The translations under genes and the position numbers were made by a program. The notes beneath the pieces were generated by a model, which worked only from the letters and a program-made list of their open reading frames with translations, was not told the origin of the DNA and did not search any database. From Lenzites betulinus (taxonomy: Eukaryota; Basidiomycota; Agaricomycetes; Polyporales; Polyporaceae), in NCBI GenBank assembly GCA_022264855.1, contig JABYQU010000005.1:372001-436000 (forward strand): 64,000 bases of DNA, read 5' to 3'. Below are positions 39,617 to 52,560 of this stretch, piece after piece (position 1 is the stretch's first letter; each line of letters begins with the position of its first letter).

Positions 39617-42600
39617 CGCCCTCGAGGCCTCCATGCTGATGAACAGCCCGCACCTGACCACGACTATGCAAACGAACGCGATGTGGGGCGAAGAGGCGCT
39701 GCGGAGGCTATGCGACTCGACCCATGCAGCCCGGTATGTGGTTTGCGACTTACGGCTCGGGGGCGCCTGTGCACGCCCGAGACCCGGACAAAATGTATGC
39801 GACATGAGTGTATGCGTATGCTCGGACATGCTTCTCCTTCTTTCTGGTCTTTTCTTCTCCTCTCTACCTCCACCACGTCACGATGTGGACACGACTTCCG
39901 TCACGGCGTCTGGATCTCGGACTCGAACTCTGCGGGGTGTATTTGTACCGTTACGCTGTACATGGCTCGGTGTGTAGTGTATGATAGCGTCGGGCCGCGC
40001 CCCGTGTCTTGCGGGGCGGTGTATCTTAATCTTTTGTCAACTTTTTGAGCGCAAAACCTGCGGTCTGAGAAGCGACGTGCTGGATGGATAGATGCAAGGA
40101 ACGGGTACAGACGGGCGCCTGCATGAAATCGATGTGGACCATGATAGACAACGGACCATTTAGAAGGTCGAGGCTGTAGAATAAGGTGCATAGAGGCCGT
40201 CAGCTACAGACGAGGAAGATGAGATGCACCCACCGCTGGCCAGCGTGCTGTGTGCCATCAGGATCAGGTGTGCCGCCCTGTATTCGCAGGCCCGATGTGC
40301 ATGCGCCGCCAGCCACTCAGGACGGTGGCGAAGCAGATAAGGTCGCGTACGACGTCAGTTAGGGAACCACAAATGACCACGGGCCACCGCCTCGCGATGG
40401 TGACCCCGTCCTCGTTCCGATCCAGGTACTTCGAGTGGTTGCACGGAGCAGTCAGATGGGAACTCAGAGGGGGCCTCGTGCATGCAATATGAGTCGAGGG
40501 CGACAAGGTCCGCAGGAAAATGGCTCACGCGCCGTCCAACGATGCCACGGTGCCGCACGATCATCACGCACCAGGTCCACAGAACCCCAGCTTGCGCGAA
40601 GTTGCTATTCAGCTATCGATGTCGCTGGCTGTTGGGCGCCGTCTGGGCACTGTGGAGTGACCAATGAGGAGGGTACTGACTCGTTGTGTGTGGGCTATTT
40701 GGTACCATACTTCGTCGACCGAAGCCCGAGCGTACGGAAGGCGATACGCCCATGAGAAGCGTACAGCGGAGAATTTGAGGGAGCGTAAGCAGCATGGCAT
40801 AGTACTAGGTTGGGACCCCGGGACTGTCTGCGACACCGTCGTATGTGCAAACACCTGGAACGAACGGATAGCTAGGTGAAATTTAGGCATGGTTCAATCA
40901 AAGAAATTGTGGCAGACTCACTATGGTGTATTGGCGAATCGAACGATACAAATTCTGAGAGGCCGATGACGTGCCGTTCCGACCACCACGCTCGTAGACA
41001 AATATTCCGCTGCCAGTTGCAAAGATTCGGGATCGTGCTTATGCAGTAGTTCTTTGACAATAGTTTTCCAGCATACTCTCGAATCTCCGACTGGTCAGCC
41101 GTTTAACGTTGAGGTGCGCCTGCAAAACAGTATAGGTTACAGCACTTGTGTGACAGGTCGACTGCGTCCGACGTCGTTCGCAAAGTTCCAGTGCTCTATT
41201 AATGGCTTCAGCCAGCGTTCTCGAGGAATCCGGCGTTCAAACTACCGGATTGTGTCAAAGTTGGACATCTGACGTACCGCGTACGCACTTGTACTAGAAC
41301 TACGAATCCACTGCGGGTTTTTGTTCTCGGCACAAGGACTCTGATGGTCACCATCAGCCATACACACTGTCTGTCAGAGCTGACAAGTGCAGGTGGTGTT
41401 TATGGAGCTTGTGTCAACTGTTCTCGCAAGGTAACGCGAGTCCTGTATTCGACCTCCGTGGTGCAAGGGAACTTGGTCAGAGTCCGTCTTGAACTGTACA
41501 GGTTGTCAAACCCCATATATGAGCTCGTACCTGCTCACGCACTTTGTAAGAAACTCTCTACCATCCGTACCGCGGTCGCGCATGGCCACCTAATAATAAC
41601 TGCGCGGTATATTGTGATCGTTGATAGTCCCGCGCATGCACGTGTGCGGTATCCGAATGGAGGTCGAAATGATGTGTTGCCGCCCATAATGCACGAGCGC
41701 GCCATACGTCCAACTTTTAACACCTGCGCTCTGTTCTCGCTACGTGCGGGGTTGGACGGGCGCAGGCCGCTGACCGTGAGGATGATGAGATGCATGATAA
41801 GTAGGCTTGTAATCTTGTGGGAACGGAAGCCCGTAGGTGACCGGTCCGCAGGAGGACTGCGTAAAGAGTTTGCAAGTGTGCGAGCGAGCATAACCTAGAG
41901 TATGTGCGGACGCGAAGGTTCGCGCTCGACTCGGCGCAGTTGTAACGAAAGTCTTGCCAAGTTGCAGAGGTGAACACGGTGTAAGCTCGTAGCACGATGG
42001 CAAGAGATGGTCGCCGTTGTATACCTTCGCATCTCGCGCTGGGTGGGTACTGCAGTGCGATCGGCGACCTAAGGCTTCGCCTAAAGATGCGGTTGCGCGC
42101 GGAGAGGGGCACGCAGCACAGAGCGAAGGTCGCGTAGACGGAGAGGACAGAATTGGGCAGATGAGCGGGCAGCGCGCAGGACCAGGGCGGCGAGGCTAAG
42201 CAGATCAGGCCGGCGCGAGCCCGCTGGGCGCCGCGTATAAGGACAGACGGCGGAGACTCACGCGCTCGCGCTCCTTGACCCGCGCGCCCGCGTACGCCAC
42301 CCGTCCGACACCGAACGCGACGACCAGGACCTCCGAGCGGGAGACGGGAGGCGACGGGAGTGGGTGGGGGGAGGAGGCGAGGAGGCTCGGTCGGGTAACG
42401 GCACTCGCATTCTATCAGCGATAGCCGGTGGAAGGGAGGGATCTGATTGGCTCTGGAATCCCCGGTCCATCGGCATATAGGCTTGCCCTCCTCCTCCTCC
42501 GTCCCCTCTCTCGCCTGCCCGTCCTCGCCTCCCCAGCCCGCGCACGCCGTCCGCCACAACCCGCACGTCCTCAACGACCCTCCACGCACCCTCGGCACAA

Positions 42601-43497
42601 CGCATACAGCCACTCTGCGGCCTCAGATGTCCCCGATCTGCCGCCATCCCCGCCATCCAGACGACCCATCATCTCTGCGCTGCCTGCTGAGACTGCGTCG
42701 AACCGCCTCTTGATCTCTGCTTTCCCCATTTGCCTGCAACCCAGCATCCACCGCGATGCACAGTACGTACCCGCGAACAAGCTGCGGTCGATCCTCTCGC
42801 TTTTCTTTGGCTTTTTCGACGCAGTGCTCGCCACTCGACGCTGAGCGCTACGCGCTGTACTTTGACATTTGCGCGACCATGCCCGAGCCGCGCCATGCTA
42901 GCCATCAAGGATAGGCTATCCCTGATCCGCGTCGCCGCCCATGACGCCGACTGCCCTTGGCCGCATGTACCTCACTCCGGGCGCAATTTATAGCCCGCCA
43001 GGTCAGTCCACCTCCTCCATCCCGCGCTCATCACCCCGCAAGGGCGAATTTCTCTCGCTCTTATGCCCGTGTCAGCAGTCTAATGCATTTCTACCCCCTT
43101 CTGTCCTTGCAGAGTCGATATATCCTCTGCTACGATGAGCTGCATCACGACTGCATCACAACTTATGCAGATCTCCCAGTGGCGCTCTAGCAATTCAATG
43201 AATAGGCAAGTTATATATGTTCAACCACTAGCATACGGTACCAGACATGACTAATGAAACACTACATAGGACGATAGGGCGCACAAATCATACAGTTTTG
43301 AGGAACAGTGAAGCCGACCGGGGGCTTTGCCCGATAGGGTATACGAGACAACGAGATGGTAGAAGTGTGGGATCCATGGAGGAGAGATAGAGGGCAAGGA
43401 TTATACGAGAAGGAATCTAGGTGAGTACAGTGTAGCGTTGGGGTCGTAAAGCAGGCTGACGGGAGGTGGAGACGAGGGGTGCCGGAAGAATACGCCA
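39617..43497. other. 3.9-kb intergenic region, no gene recognised
   Basis: This lies between the convergent ends of the DnaJ gene and the first Zn(II)2Cys6 gene. Open frames such as 41344-41898 have no recognisable motif and comparable frames exist on the other strand. Part (40890-41700) is less GC-rich than the surroundings, which would fit decayed repeat sequence. Confidence 0.4.
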
Positions 43498-46483
43498 CTA
43501 TACGAGGAGGAGGGAGGCCCACTGCATGCGCAAGTCATCGCGCCAGTCGACGGCTATTGGGCGCGGAAGCCGATTCGCGTTCTCGCGGTGGTGCCAGATC
43601 TGCTCCATCACGGTCTGGGCGAGGAGGATGTTGCCCATCGTCGCATCCTGCATGAAGAAACGATGCTTGACGACCTCGCGCATCATCTGGTTGTTCGTCA
43701 AGCTCCCCGTCAAGAACAGAGGGAGCACGAGCGTGCGGTCGTACACCGACGGCGGCAGCTCGTTCAACAGCTTCATCATTTGCTCGACGCTGTGGATAAT
43801 CTCCGGAACACCTAAGGAGGAGATGAGGGCGATCAGCGACGCGATCAGAGAGAACGTGGAGGTGAGTATGCGTACCTGGCGAGGAGTCGCTGAGAACGGT
43901 GTGCAGGTACAAGATGGCCGACTCTCGGAACATCTCTCCGATAACGTGCTTCGTCGTGTCTACTGGCCCTCTAGGCGACCTCGAGGCTCCTGACATCCCA
44001 GGCTGGACCCCAGACATGCCCATCGCCATGGGCAAGCCCGCGGGCGCCACGCCCATATCCATGCCGGGCAGGGGCGTGCCCTGCCCGTGGTACTCGTCTT
44101 CTTCGCCGCGGACGCCCGACGCGCGCTCCCGGAGCTCCTTCTCGATGATGTCCCCACGGCGGATGAGCTCACGCATGCTCAAGCTGCCGTTCGCAAGCTC
44201 GGTCGCCTTCCAGTGGGCGAGCGCCGAGACTTCGGCCAGCGCGAGGATGGCGTCGTCTGGGCAGCCCGTGATGGCGTCCATGCGCAGCTCAGTGTGCTGC
44301 CCGCTCAGGCCTGCCGCTGCGTGGTTCCCCCAGAAGCCAGAGCTGCCTCCGAAAAGACGCTTGTACATGGAGAGGAACCGCGGGGGCTGCTTGAGCGTGA
44401 TGCTCGCCAAGACGTCGATGAACTGGTACACCAAGAGTCAGCAAAGGTGCCCACGCTTGTCGCACGTCGACGGGACGTACCATGACCACCTTGGCCGCAA
44501 ACCGCCCCGTGGGGGACATCTTCAACAATGTCATCTTCGGGTTCTCCTCGTTGAAGATGCCCGTCTGCGCGAGCCATTCACATGCGTAGTCCAGTGGCGC
44601 CGCCCAGTCCATCGTGCCGCCGCCGAGGACGGCGTACGCGATGAGCTGGAGTGCGGCGATCGCGTCGGTCTCCGAGAACTGGCCCGTGCCGTTGTTCTGC
44701 GGGGCGTGCATGAGGCGATACAGCGCCCGATCGTAGAACTGCCGCGGTAGGGAGTTCTCGTTGTCGGGATCCTCGACGATCGGATCGGCGCCCTGCGCCA
44801 TGCGCGCACGCGAATGGTGCAGGGCGGCGAGGGCGCAGAGGGAGAGGGCGACGACGCCGCTGGGCTCTTGCTGGACGATCTGTGGGTGGCATGCGTCAGC
44901 GACCGCGCTTCATCCGACGACGGGAAGTGCCAGCGTGGCACGCCGCAACGAAATCAAGTTCGGCGGCGCCAGGTGTCAACGAGGTACGGACGTCCATGCG
45001 TTGAGCACGAATTTGATGTTGACATGGGAAATTGGCAGGGAAGACGGGGGGGCATTCGATAGCTGACAGTCGTGACACGACACTTACAGGATACAGGATA
45101 TTTACAAGCGCATCTCCGCAGAAGACGTACTGCAACTCGCCGACGTGCTTGAAGTAATACGCGATGTATTCTTCCTGGCGCACCGATGCCGCCGATGGGG
45201 CGGATGGCGGCGCCATCGGCAGGCCCTGTGGTGGGAGGTAGCCGCCGTAGCGCGCGTCGTCTGGTACCGACGACCCCGATTGCCGGTAGGCGTACATGGA
45301 GTCGGACATCTGGCCGTTCGACGAGCCGGGGAGGAAGTTGATCATCGGGGAGGACATCGGGTTGGAGCGCGAGGATGACGAGGAGGCGAGGTTATGTGGG
45401 TGGTGGTCGGACCCTGCAAGAACCCCAGTCAGCGACCTCGAAGCCCCGGGAAGGTTACGTCCACTCGCGCCCGAGCTCGTGCTCGCCCTTCGGCGTGCCG
45501 TGGGCGACAGCCCCGTCCAAGATAGGCGAACTTGGACACCGGCTTCGCGCCCACGGGGCACGAAGACACACTGGGCGCGGATGGGAGGCGACTTACCTGA
45601 TAGGGCGCCGGGCAGCCCAGCGAGGTGGTGGTAGGGCGAGCCCCGCACGTATGCGGCTTCGCGGCGGTACTCGCGCGCACTCGCGCTGCGACGGACGGTG
45701 TGGGGGCCGGGGCCGGCGACGCCTGGTGTTGGGGGCTGCGAGGTGAGGCCGGCGTGCCAGGGCTGTCGGGGCTGCCCGCGGATGAGGCCCATCCGCGAGA
45801 GCTGCTCCTTGATATCTGCCTTGTAAGCCGCGACCTTTTCCTTGTCCTGATCGGTCAGCGGGCGGGATGACATTGCAGGTAAGCGTCGTGGACGTCGGGG
45901 ATGCGGGGAAAGACAGGCGGGTTTACATCAGCACAGTCCGCGGTGGCGCGGCGTGGAGATGAGATAGACGCACCCTCATCCAGTCGGGCCTCTTGGGGCC
46001 CCAGCCGAGGCACTTTATGCGCAGGCGGAGACATGTCTTGCACGAGTCGCCTTCGCGTTCTTCGTCGCATTTCTGGGTTGCGGGGAAGGGGCGCGGTGAG
46101 CATGATGGTATCACGGGAAGACAGGCTGCGGTGTGATACATACCTTCCGGCGAACGCGACACGTCCTGCGGTTGCACACATCGGAGGGAGACGGGGGGCG
46201 AGCGGGTGTGAGCGCAGGGAGGGGGACGGGGAACAAGGTAGGCTCACCAGCATCCGCCTTTGCCTGCCGAGCTTGAGCGCGTCAAGTCGGACATGAAGCG
46301 CGTCGGGGTGCCTCTGGAGCTCTGGTTGCCGGTGGACTCGCCCTCATCCGAGACCTGGGCGATGTAGAGGGAGGTGGAGGCGGAGACGGGGGAGGCGTTC
46401 GCAGAGGGCCCGTCGGAGGCGAGGTCGGGGGAGGGGGAGTTGCTGTCGCCGCTGGAGGGCGAGGAGTGGGATTTGAGGGCCAT
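43498..46483 (-). CDS. Zn(II)2Cys6 transcription factor with fungal_trans_2 domain (paralogue 1)
   Basis: At least eight exons. The start is MALKSHSSPSSGD at 46483. The Ser-rich N-terminus leads into the zinc cluster across two introns: KGGCW | TCRVRRK | KCDEEREGDSCKTCLRLRIKC, spacing C-x2-C-x6-C-x8-C-x2-C-x6-C. Then come LGWGPKRPDWMR and DKEKVAAYKADIKEQLSRMG, a Ser/Pro linker, YIAYYFKHVGELQYVF, and the regulatory domain with VVALSLCALAALHHSR, FIDVLASITLKQPPRFLSMY, LFGGSSGFWG, ALAEVSALAHWKATELANG and LYLHTVLSDSSPG. It ends VDWRDDLRMQWASLLLV at TAG 43498-43500. A nuclear DNA-binding regulator of about 750 residues; targets unknown. It is paralogous to the gene at 57298-59872. Confidence 0.9.
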
Positions 46484-49400
46484 GGGGCGGGGGGAGGGGG
46501 GCGATGGGGGCGGACTACGGGCGGAGGGAGGACAGCGGGGGCGGGGGTATATGGATGGGGCGTGGTCGGAGGAGGGACTGGAAAAGAAGGGCGACGGCAT
46601 GATGGAGAGGAGATGATATCTCCCGTCACCAAGGGTCCCTGCCCCTCTCCGGATGGCCCAGCGAGCTCACCCGCTCCGACGAATTCAATATCCCACGCGA
46701 GAGCAGAACAGATCGCCTGTACCGCACCCACCCTGCCTGCGCTTCTGGCTTCGCCCCATCCATCATCTCATCATCATTTCTGCTCTTTTTCGTTTATTCC
46801 AATATATTTCCTTTCGCTGCCCGCCCATCGAGATCCGCCTCCTACACAGCACCGATCCCGATCGCTGTCTCACGTCCGTCTGCGCACCCTCCCTCTGGTC
46901 ACGGTGAGCGCGCGCCTCCTCTCCTCCCCGACCTCCTCTCCCTGTGTCATACTGCCGAATGCAGTGCTGCGGGGCTGGCAAGTGCCCAAAGGCCCTGCTC
47001 GAACCTTTGCAGGCCTTTGCCCCAAGAAGCCGTGGCGCGCGTGGCCCGGGCCGACTTGCAATGGCGTACAAACGCACATGCGCATGCGCTGGCCAGCGTG
47101 AGCCAACCCTCCTTGCTCTCCGGAGCGAGTGCTGTTGGCAGACAGCGTCGCGCGACAGCGTCCTACCCACAGAACATCACGCACGTCGTCATCGGTCTGC
47201 CACGCGTTGTTGTTCTATCCTCCAGAAGCTGCTGCTGACCTTCCGTCCGGTTTCGGTGCACAGGCATATCGACGTCCGGTCTTCTGCGGCCCTCCCCCTC
47301 TCGGTGGATCCCAGGCCGGATCGGATTGCCAGAAGACCGCGCAGCGGTGGAGGATGTGCGTACGGCGATTCCATCGCTGGACCCCGCCCCCAGGACGCGA
47401 CTCGTCGATCGGGCAGGCGAAGCTGGACCGGCGGATGTCTTACTTTTGTGATTTTGAGGCGTCTCCGGCCTCTCCGCGGGCCCCTCGACGGCCACCGTGC
47501 GTGCCCCTCCTCCATATCCTCCAAGACACGCGTCCCGTTCCTGGATCACGCTGGTCGATCCGGTCGGGGGTGCGGGAGGCGCGCCGTGCGGAACATGCCC
47601 GTGCGAACGGTATCCATGCCTGAAACGGGCCAAAAAGTGCGGGTTCCGTCGCGCCTCGACGACGACGACGACAAGTTCGTGCTGCTCAAATGGCATCGCT
47701 CGCAGCCTTACCTCCGGCGTGTTTCCCTCTGGCAGATGGTGATGATGATAGCGGCATCCACATATCGCAGCTTGTATAGCTGGGTCCCCCGCGGCCGAGC
47801 TAAAATGCGCAATACATCGCTCACATTAATCTCTGCCCAGCGATTAATCGCCCGGCCGTCCTCGAGGCGGTGAGGGCGACAGTTTCCGACTACACACGAC
47901 GTCTATACCGTGAAGCTTCCCTGCCGTCGGCACGACGAGTCAGACGACGTCAGCCTATGTCTGAGGGGCCCAGCGTGTCTCTCGTCGGCCTTGAGGCTCA
48001 CACCAAATGCCTCGCGCACCCGACGCCGCTATGTAATATGATCCGCCCCCGGAGGAACGACCGGGACGCGTTCTGCCGAAGCGCGACTGGAACGTCCCTA
48101 CTCCCCGCTGCGCACGCGTGCGTATCTGCGAGTGCGCCTCAAGGCGCGTATTCCGATGCAAGACGATCCCCCGTACGTACTGTGCTCGCCCCGGGCGAGG
48201 GGGCTGCCGCAGATGCGGCGGAGATGCGGCTGTGGGCGTGCCTGCGCTGCGACCTCGTTTTCGAGCATTTCCGTGCCGCCATCCCACGCCCTGGTCGCAG
48301 GGCGCCTAGCCCCCGCGAACGGGGTGGCAGTGTACGTGCCCACGAATTCGATGCCAGTCCGACGACTTGTCGTCCGTGGGTGCGCCCCACGACGTCCCCC
48401 CGCATCGCGCGGCCCCAGGAGCTGCAAGCGAGGTGAGGTGGGAGCGCGCCGACGTCCGTGGACCGTCCGCGGCGTGCTGGAGAGGCGCATCAGCGAGCTC
48501 GGCCATCGCGGCTGCCGGCAAGCTGCAAGCCTCCCAATAACTTAATAGAGACCGAACTGTTTCTTGCAGTGATCCGCATACGCAGCCCACGTGCTTCGAT
48601 GCCCACGAGGCCACAGCTTCAGGCCTCTTTCGCGGCTCCTGGCCTCACGAGTCAGTCAGTGTCCTGCCGTGCCCTATCGCGGGGCGGGCTATTGCAGCTG
48701 GCCTTGTCCGAGCCCGTGGCGACGGTAGGGTGGAGGCGGTTTCAGAGTCTCGCACATCGCCACGGCTGCCACGCGACAGGCCAATGGTCCAAGATGCGAC
48801 CCCCTTGGGCTCGCACTCGACCGCCGCGGGGGTCGTTCGTACTGATGTGATCATCGCGGCCTGCCTATGTGCACGCCCCGGTGCGCAAACCTACGAGTCG
48901 CAGGCCGTATGGCCGCTGCGCTGCCACAGAGCTTCTGCGGGATCGTATTGTTGGAAGCTGGGGCTTCTGCCTCGGAGCTCCGCTTGAAATCAAGCCTGTG
49001 CCGAAGGCGAAGACGCGAAGCCGGCCCCTAACGTCGATGGCGAGTCCCATCGCCGCTGTAATGGGGTGGCGCGCCGCGTCCGCTCTGATTTTTGAAAATC
49101 ATCAAATTCCTGATCAGAACGTGGATGGTGCCGAGCGTAATAGGGCTCGGCTGCAGAACCATCGCAACTCTCGGTCTCTCATCACGCAGATTCAGAATAC
49201 AAGGCCTGCCGGATTCGAGCTGCCCGTCAATAGATACGGCCCACTCCTGCCTTCCCCATCATGGCGTTTCGGCGGACGATGAAGACCACTGGGCGTGAAA
49301 CGCACTCGGCGCAGCGACTCTCCGAAAGGAGCACGGGCCCGTTCGAGGCCAGCAGACCTGTTTATCTGCTGCCTCCATTCGACGGGGGATTGTGTTCCAC

Positions 49401-50132
49401 ACTGACGTGGCTCGCCAGCGCGCAGCACCGCAGCGAACAAAACGCAAAACGCAGAAACGCATAACATTGGAAATGAGTCGCAATGGAAGTATCAGCGGGA
49501 GGGTCCGACTCCGCCGCCGTCGACAACTTCACCAGACTCGCATTGGTGCCACTCAATGCCCCCCGTCTCGTCACACCGCTGCGTCGATCCGCCGCACCGG
49601 CCAGGCTCTCCCACCGTGCTCCGCCACCGCAACGTAAGGACCTGGCCATCTGTTGGTGCGAGGGTGGATCACCCCCGCTGCCCCAGACCCTCCTTGCCCA
49701 TATTCGGCACCCGGCGGAAACGTGCTGAAACGATCCGGAAGGTCCGGGAAGACGCACCTGCCCCCCTGTGCGTCCTCCTGCCTTTTCCTGCCCACTCGCC
49801 CCCACCGTGGGTCGGTGGCCCTGCCGGTTACTCACCATGTCGTGCACAGAAGGCCAGGCGGCACCCCCCGCCGGCGCGCCCGCGTGCGGCCTGGAGTGCC
49901 TTCCGTCGATGTATCGTGATTTGCGGCAGCAGAAATCAGGCAAGGCGCGCGACAACTGCACAAGAGGCCTGAGCGCGCGTCGACTTCGTCGCTCGCGTTC
50001 GCCAGAGTCATCGCATCGCGTCCTGTGGGTGATGCGGCTCTACAGTACAACAAAGTGCTGCGTACTTACCTGTATTAGGCCCGCTATCAGCCGACGACGC
50101 GCCCCACCGCCGCCATGCCATGCGAGTACAAG

Positions 50133-50185
50133 GGTGCAGGCGTGGTGTGGTGGCAGTCTCCTCTGCCACCACAGATGCCTGCACC
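50133..50185. repeat. 53-nt hairpin
   Basis: Outer stem GGTGCAGGC with GCCTGCACC (9 bp), small internal loop GTGGT/AGAT, inner stem GTGGTGGCAG with CTGCCACCAC (10 bp), terminal loop TCTCCT. The two stems form without mismatch. Confidence 0.8.
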
Positions 50186-51951
50186 CTGGCGCATTGCTTT
50201 GCAGTACAGACGTATGGGATTGTCGGGGTCGCTCCTCTCGCAGCTCGTTACCTCACTCAACAGACGGGCTGGCGTCAGTAATGCGCAGCCAACTGCACCC
50301 AGGACCCGTCCGCTAAACGTCATGGGCCGACGGGCACGTAAACCTCGTAAAAGTGTGTGCACATTGGGCACGGCCGTTCCCGCACGGCCGTTTGCGCTGA
50401 TGCTCCCACTGCCCTTCGTGGTATGGGAGGACCCACGGTGGTCTCGAGCGACGACGACATTGCGATACCCCCTCGTCTACCCGAGCACCCCTTCGCCGGC
50501 TACTTTGGCGGTCGAATGTTCTTGCATTGATTTTGTCTCCTTCCTCAGAGGTCGCCCGCAGCACCTCATCATGATGCGGACCCTGTTCGGGGCCGTGACG
50601 CGATGCGGTTACTCAATGCTTGCAGGGCGGGCTATTCCAGCATCCATACAATGAGGTGAGCACCCCGTCGTTTCGGGGCACACCTCGCTGAAATCGTCTC
50701 CTTTCGAGGCGCGGTGCGAGCTCGGGTCGCTATGGTCCCCCTCAGCTGCCATACTCCGCGGCGGCGGCATACGGAATAGCTTCACAGCGCATCTGTTTCG
50801 TGCATTGCAACAAAAACGCCTGACCGGAAGCCGTGCCCCTCCTCAAGGCGAGGACCCTGGCTTACGTGTGTCGGGCGGCCCGACTCCACTGGCAGCACTG
50901 ACATTAAGATCACCGTAGCTTCCGGGCTCGACTCGATGGTCGTAATGTGGCGTTCATCGTCGCTGTGCACGACAATAGGTTACGGACGGCCCCATCCTGG
51001 CTTCTCAGGGCATTGATTCCGTCCGCGATCATCAGCCCAAATTCCAGCAACAAAAACGATACGTTGATCTATGGCGCAGCGACCCTGACCCTGCGTGCCC
51101 ACCGATGGGCACGTGGCGTAATGTCTAGGATGGAAGAGCATGTCGAAATGCATCTCCGCACCCATCCCTGAACGTCCGGTACGCAGCTGCCCATCCCCTC
51201 TTCTATCGACTAACCAAGCTTGTCATATGCTGCTAGATTCCCCTCCACGTTTCCGAGCTTTCGCACGCCCTCTCTACCTCCGCTCCTAGCGGGCAGTAGA
51301 AGCAGAGATCTCCCCCGATAGGCCGGACACGTAGCAGACGACACATCGTCAATAATGAAATTCATTCAACGCCGCAGCCAACGCACTGCGGAGCATGGTG
51401 TGCCAGAACCTCGTCAGCACCGCTGTCCGCAACTCGTGAAGGGAAGGGTTATCGGCACGCGAGCGCGGTCCCCACGCTCTTGCCACGGTGACCTCTGCTG
51501 ACCACCGCAGGGGTAACTTACTGTTTCTCCGCCGCCCCATCCTCCGAGACGGCCCACTCCATCTGCCCAGCAGCTCGCAACGACCGGCGAAACCGTACGA
51601 CGGCGGACGGTCGTATTCCCGTACTTCCCGGAGTTGAGTTCACTACGTCGCTTCTGAATCCTCGGCCCGTCCGATGACTACCAGGGCATCACTTCTCAAA
51701 CATCTGGAACACTCGCGTACGCTGTTCGTCCTGAAGCGTCCGCAAGGCAACCCCGTCAGCCTGCACGAACGTAACGGTATAGCAGTCGGTCAAGACGCAC
51801 CTGCGACAACGGTATCTTCCTCTCCGAGTCCGGATAGCTCGAGAGGCCGGTGACGGAGGCCATACGAGGCACGGCCGCGGTCTCTGGCAGAGTGAGACGA
51901 TCGAGAACGAGGGGCTGCGGCACCCCCGTACGCGTCACGCGCCCCTCCAAC

Positions 51952-51986
51952 ATTGAATATTGGATAATGAATATTCAATATTCAAT
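51952..51986. repeat. AT-rich inverted repeat
   Basis: ATTGAATATTG (51952-51962) and its exact complement CAATATTCAAT (51976-51986), separated by 13 bp, within otherwise GC-rich DNA. Confidence 0.85.
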
Positions 51987-52111
51987 ACGTCCTCGCCCGC
52001 CCGCCCTCGTGCGCGCAGCGGGCCTCCGAGGGAGCTGGAGGGAGCACCGCGTCCGTGGCCCGATCGCGCCATCAGTCAGGAGGGGGAGGCGATGCACCGA
52101 CCCCATACAAC

Positions 52112-52560
52112 GCGACGGCTGATGCCCTCGCGTCGCGGCGCGGTCCAGCCAGTGCCTGTGCCCGGGGACAAGAAAATGACCGGACTCACGCTCTGCGGGC
52201 GAGCCGCGGTTGCCGACAATAACTAGTAACTGGGCGGGCGCGGGCTTGTCCGAGCCGGTTGGTGCCCTCGTGTCGCGGGGCCCAGCGACTGTCTGGTGCC
52301 CGTAAACATATAAACCATCGGAATCAGGCTCTGCGTGCGCGCCGCCGCGATGTCTGCGCCCACGCCCAAGCAGGCTCGGGGGGTGGGCAAGCCCCTCTCA
52401 TCGTAGTGGGGTCCAGTGAGGCCTGAGCAGTCACTGAGCTCGGGGACATGAAAAAAGCCCGGACTCAGATGGGCGAGCCGCTGCTGCCGATAATGGTGTG
52501 TGCGCGCGCGCGTGCACGGGCGGGGGCGGGCTATAGCTCGCGGGCAGGTTCGGTCTTGAT
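52112..52560 (+). repeat. three divergent tandem units of about 140 bp
   Basis: Each unit has the same order of blocks: a GCCCTCG(C/T)GTCGCGG-like start, then a GGGGACA(A/T)GAAAA-like block, CGGACTCA or GGAATCAGGCTCTGCG, a GGGCGAGCCGC-like block and GCCGA(C/T)AATAA. The blocks lie near 52157-52225, 52300-52360 and 52440-52500. Units are clearly diverged. Confidence 0.6.

Noticed and set aside
38426..39977. Long frames on both strands over the DnaJ gene (38426-39442 minus, 38499-39977 plus)
   Set aside because: Shadows of the DnaJ C-terminal exons in other frames, with Arg/Ala/Ser-biased composition.
41344..41898. 184-codon plus-strand frame as a possible gene
   Set aside because: No motif, an opposing frame of similar length, no splice or promoter context; left as intergenic.
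47497..47742. Cys-rich peptide resembling a zinc cluster (CGTCPCERYPC)
   Set aside because: Cys spacing does not fit Zn(II)2Cys6 or another zinc motif, and no flanking domain follows.
46944..49982. Many 100-300 codon frames on both strands
   Set aside because: No recognisable domain, no splice-joined continuity, and frames of similar length on all six frames, as expected in GC-rich non-coding DNA.
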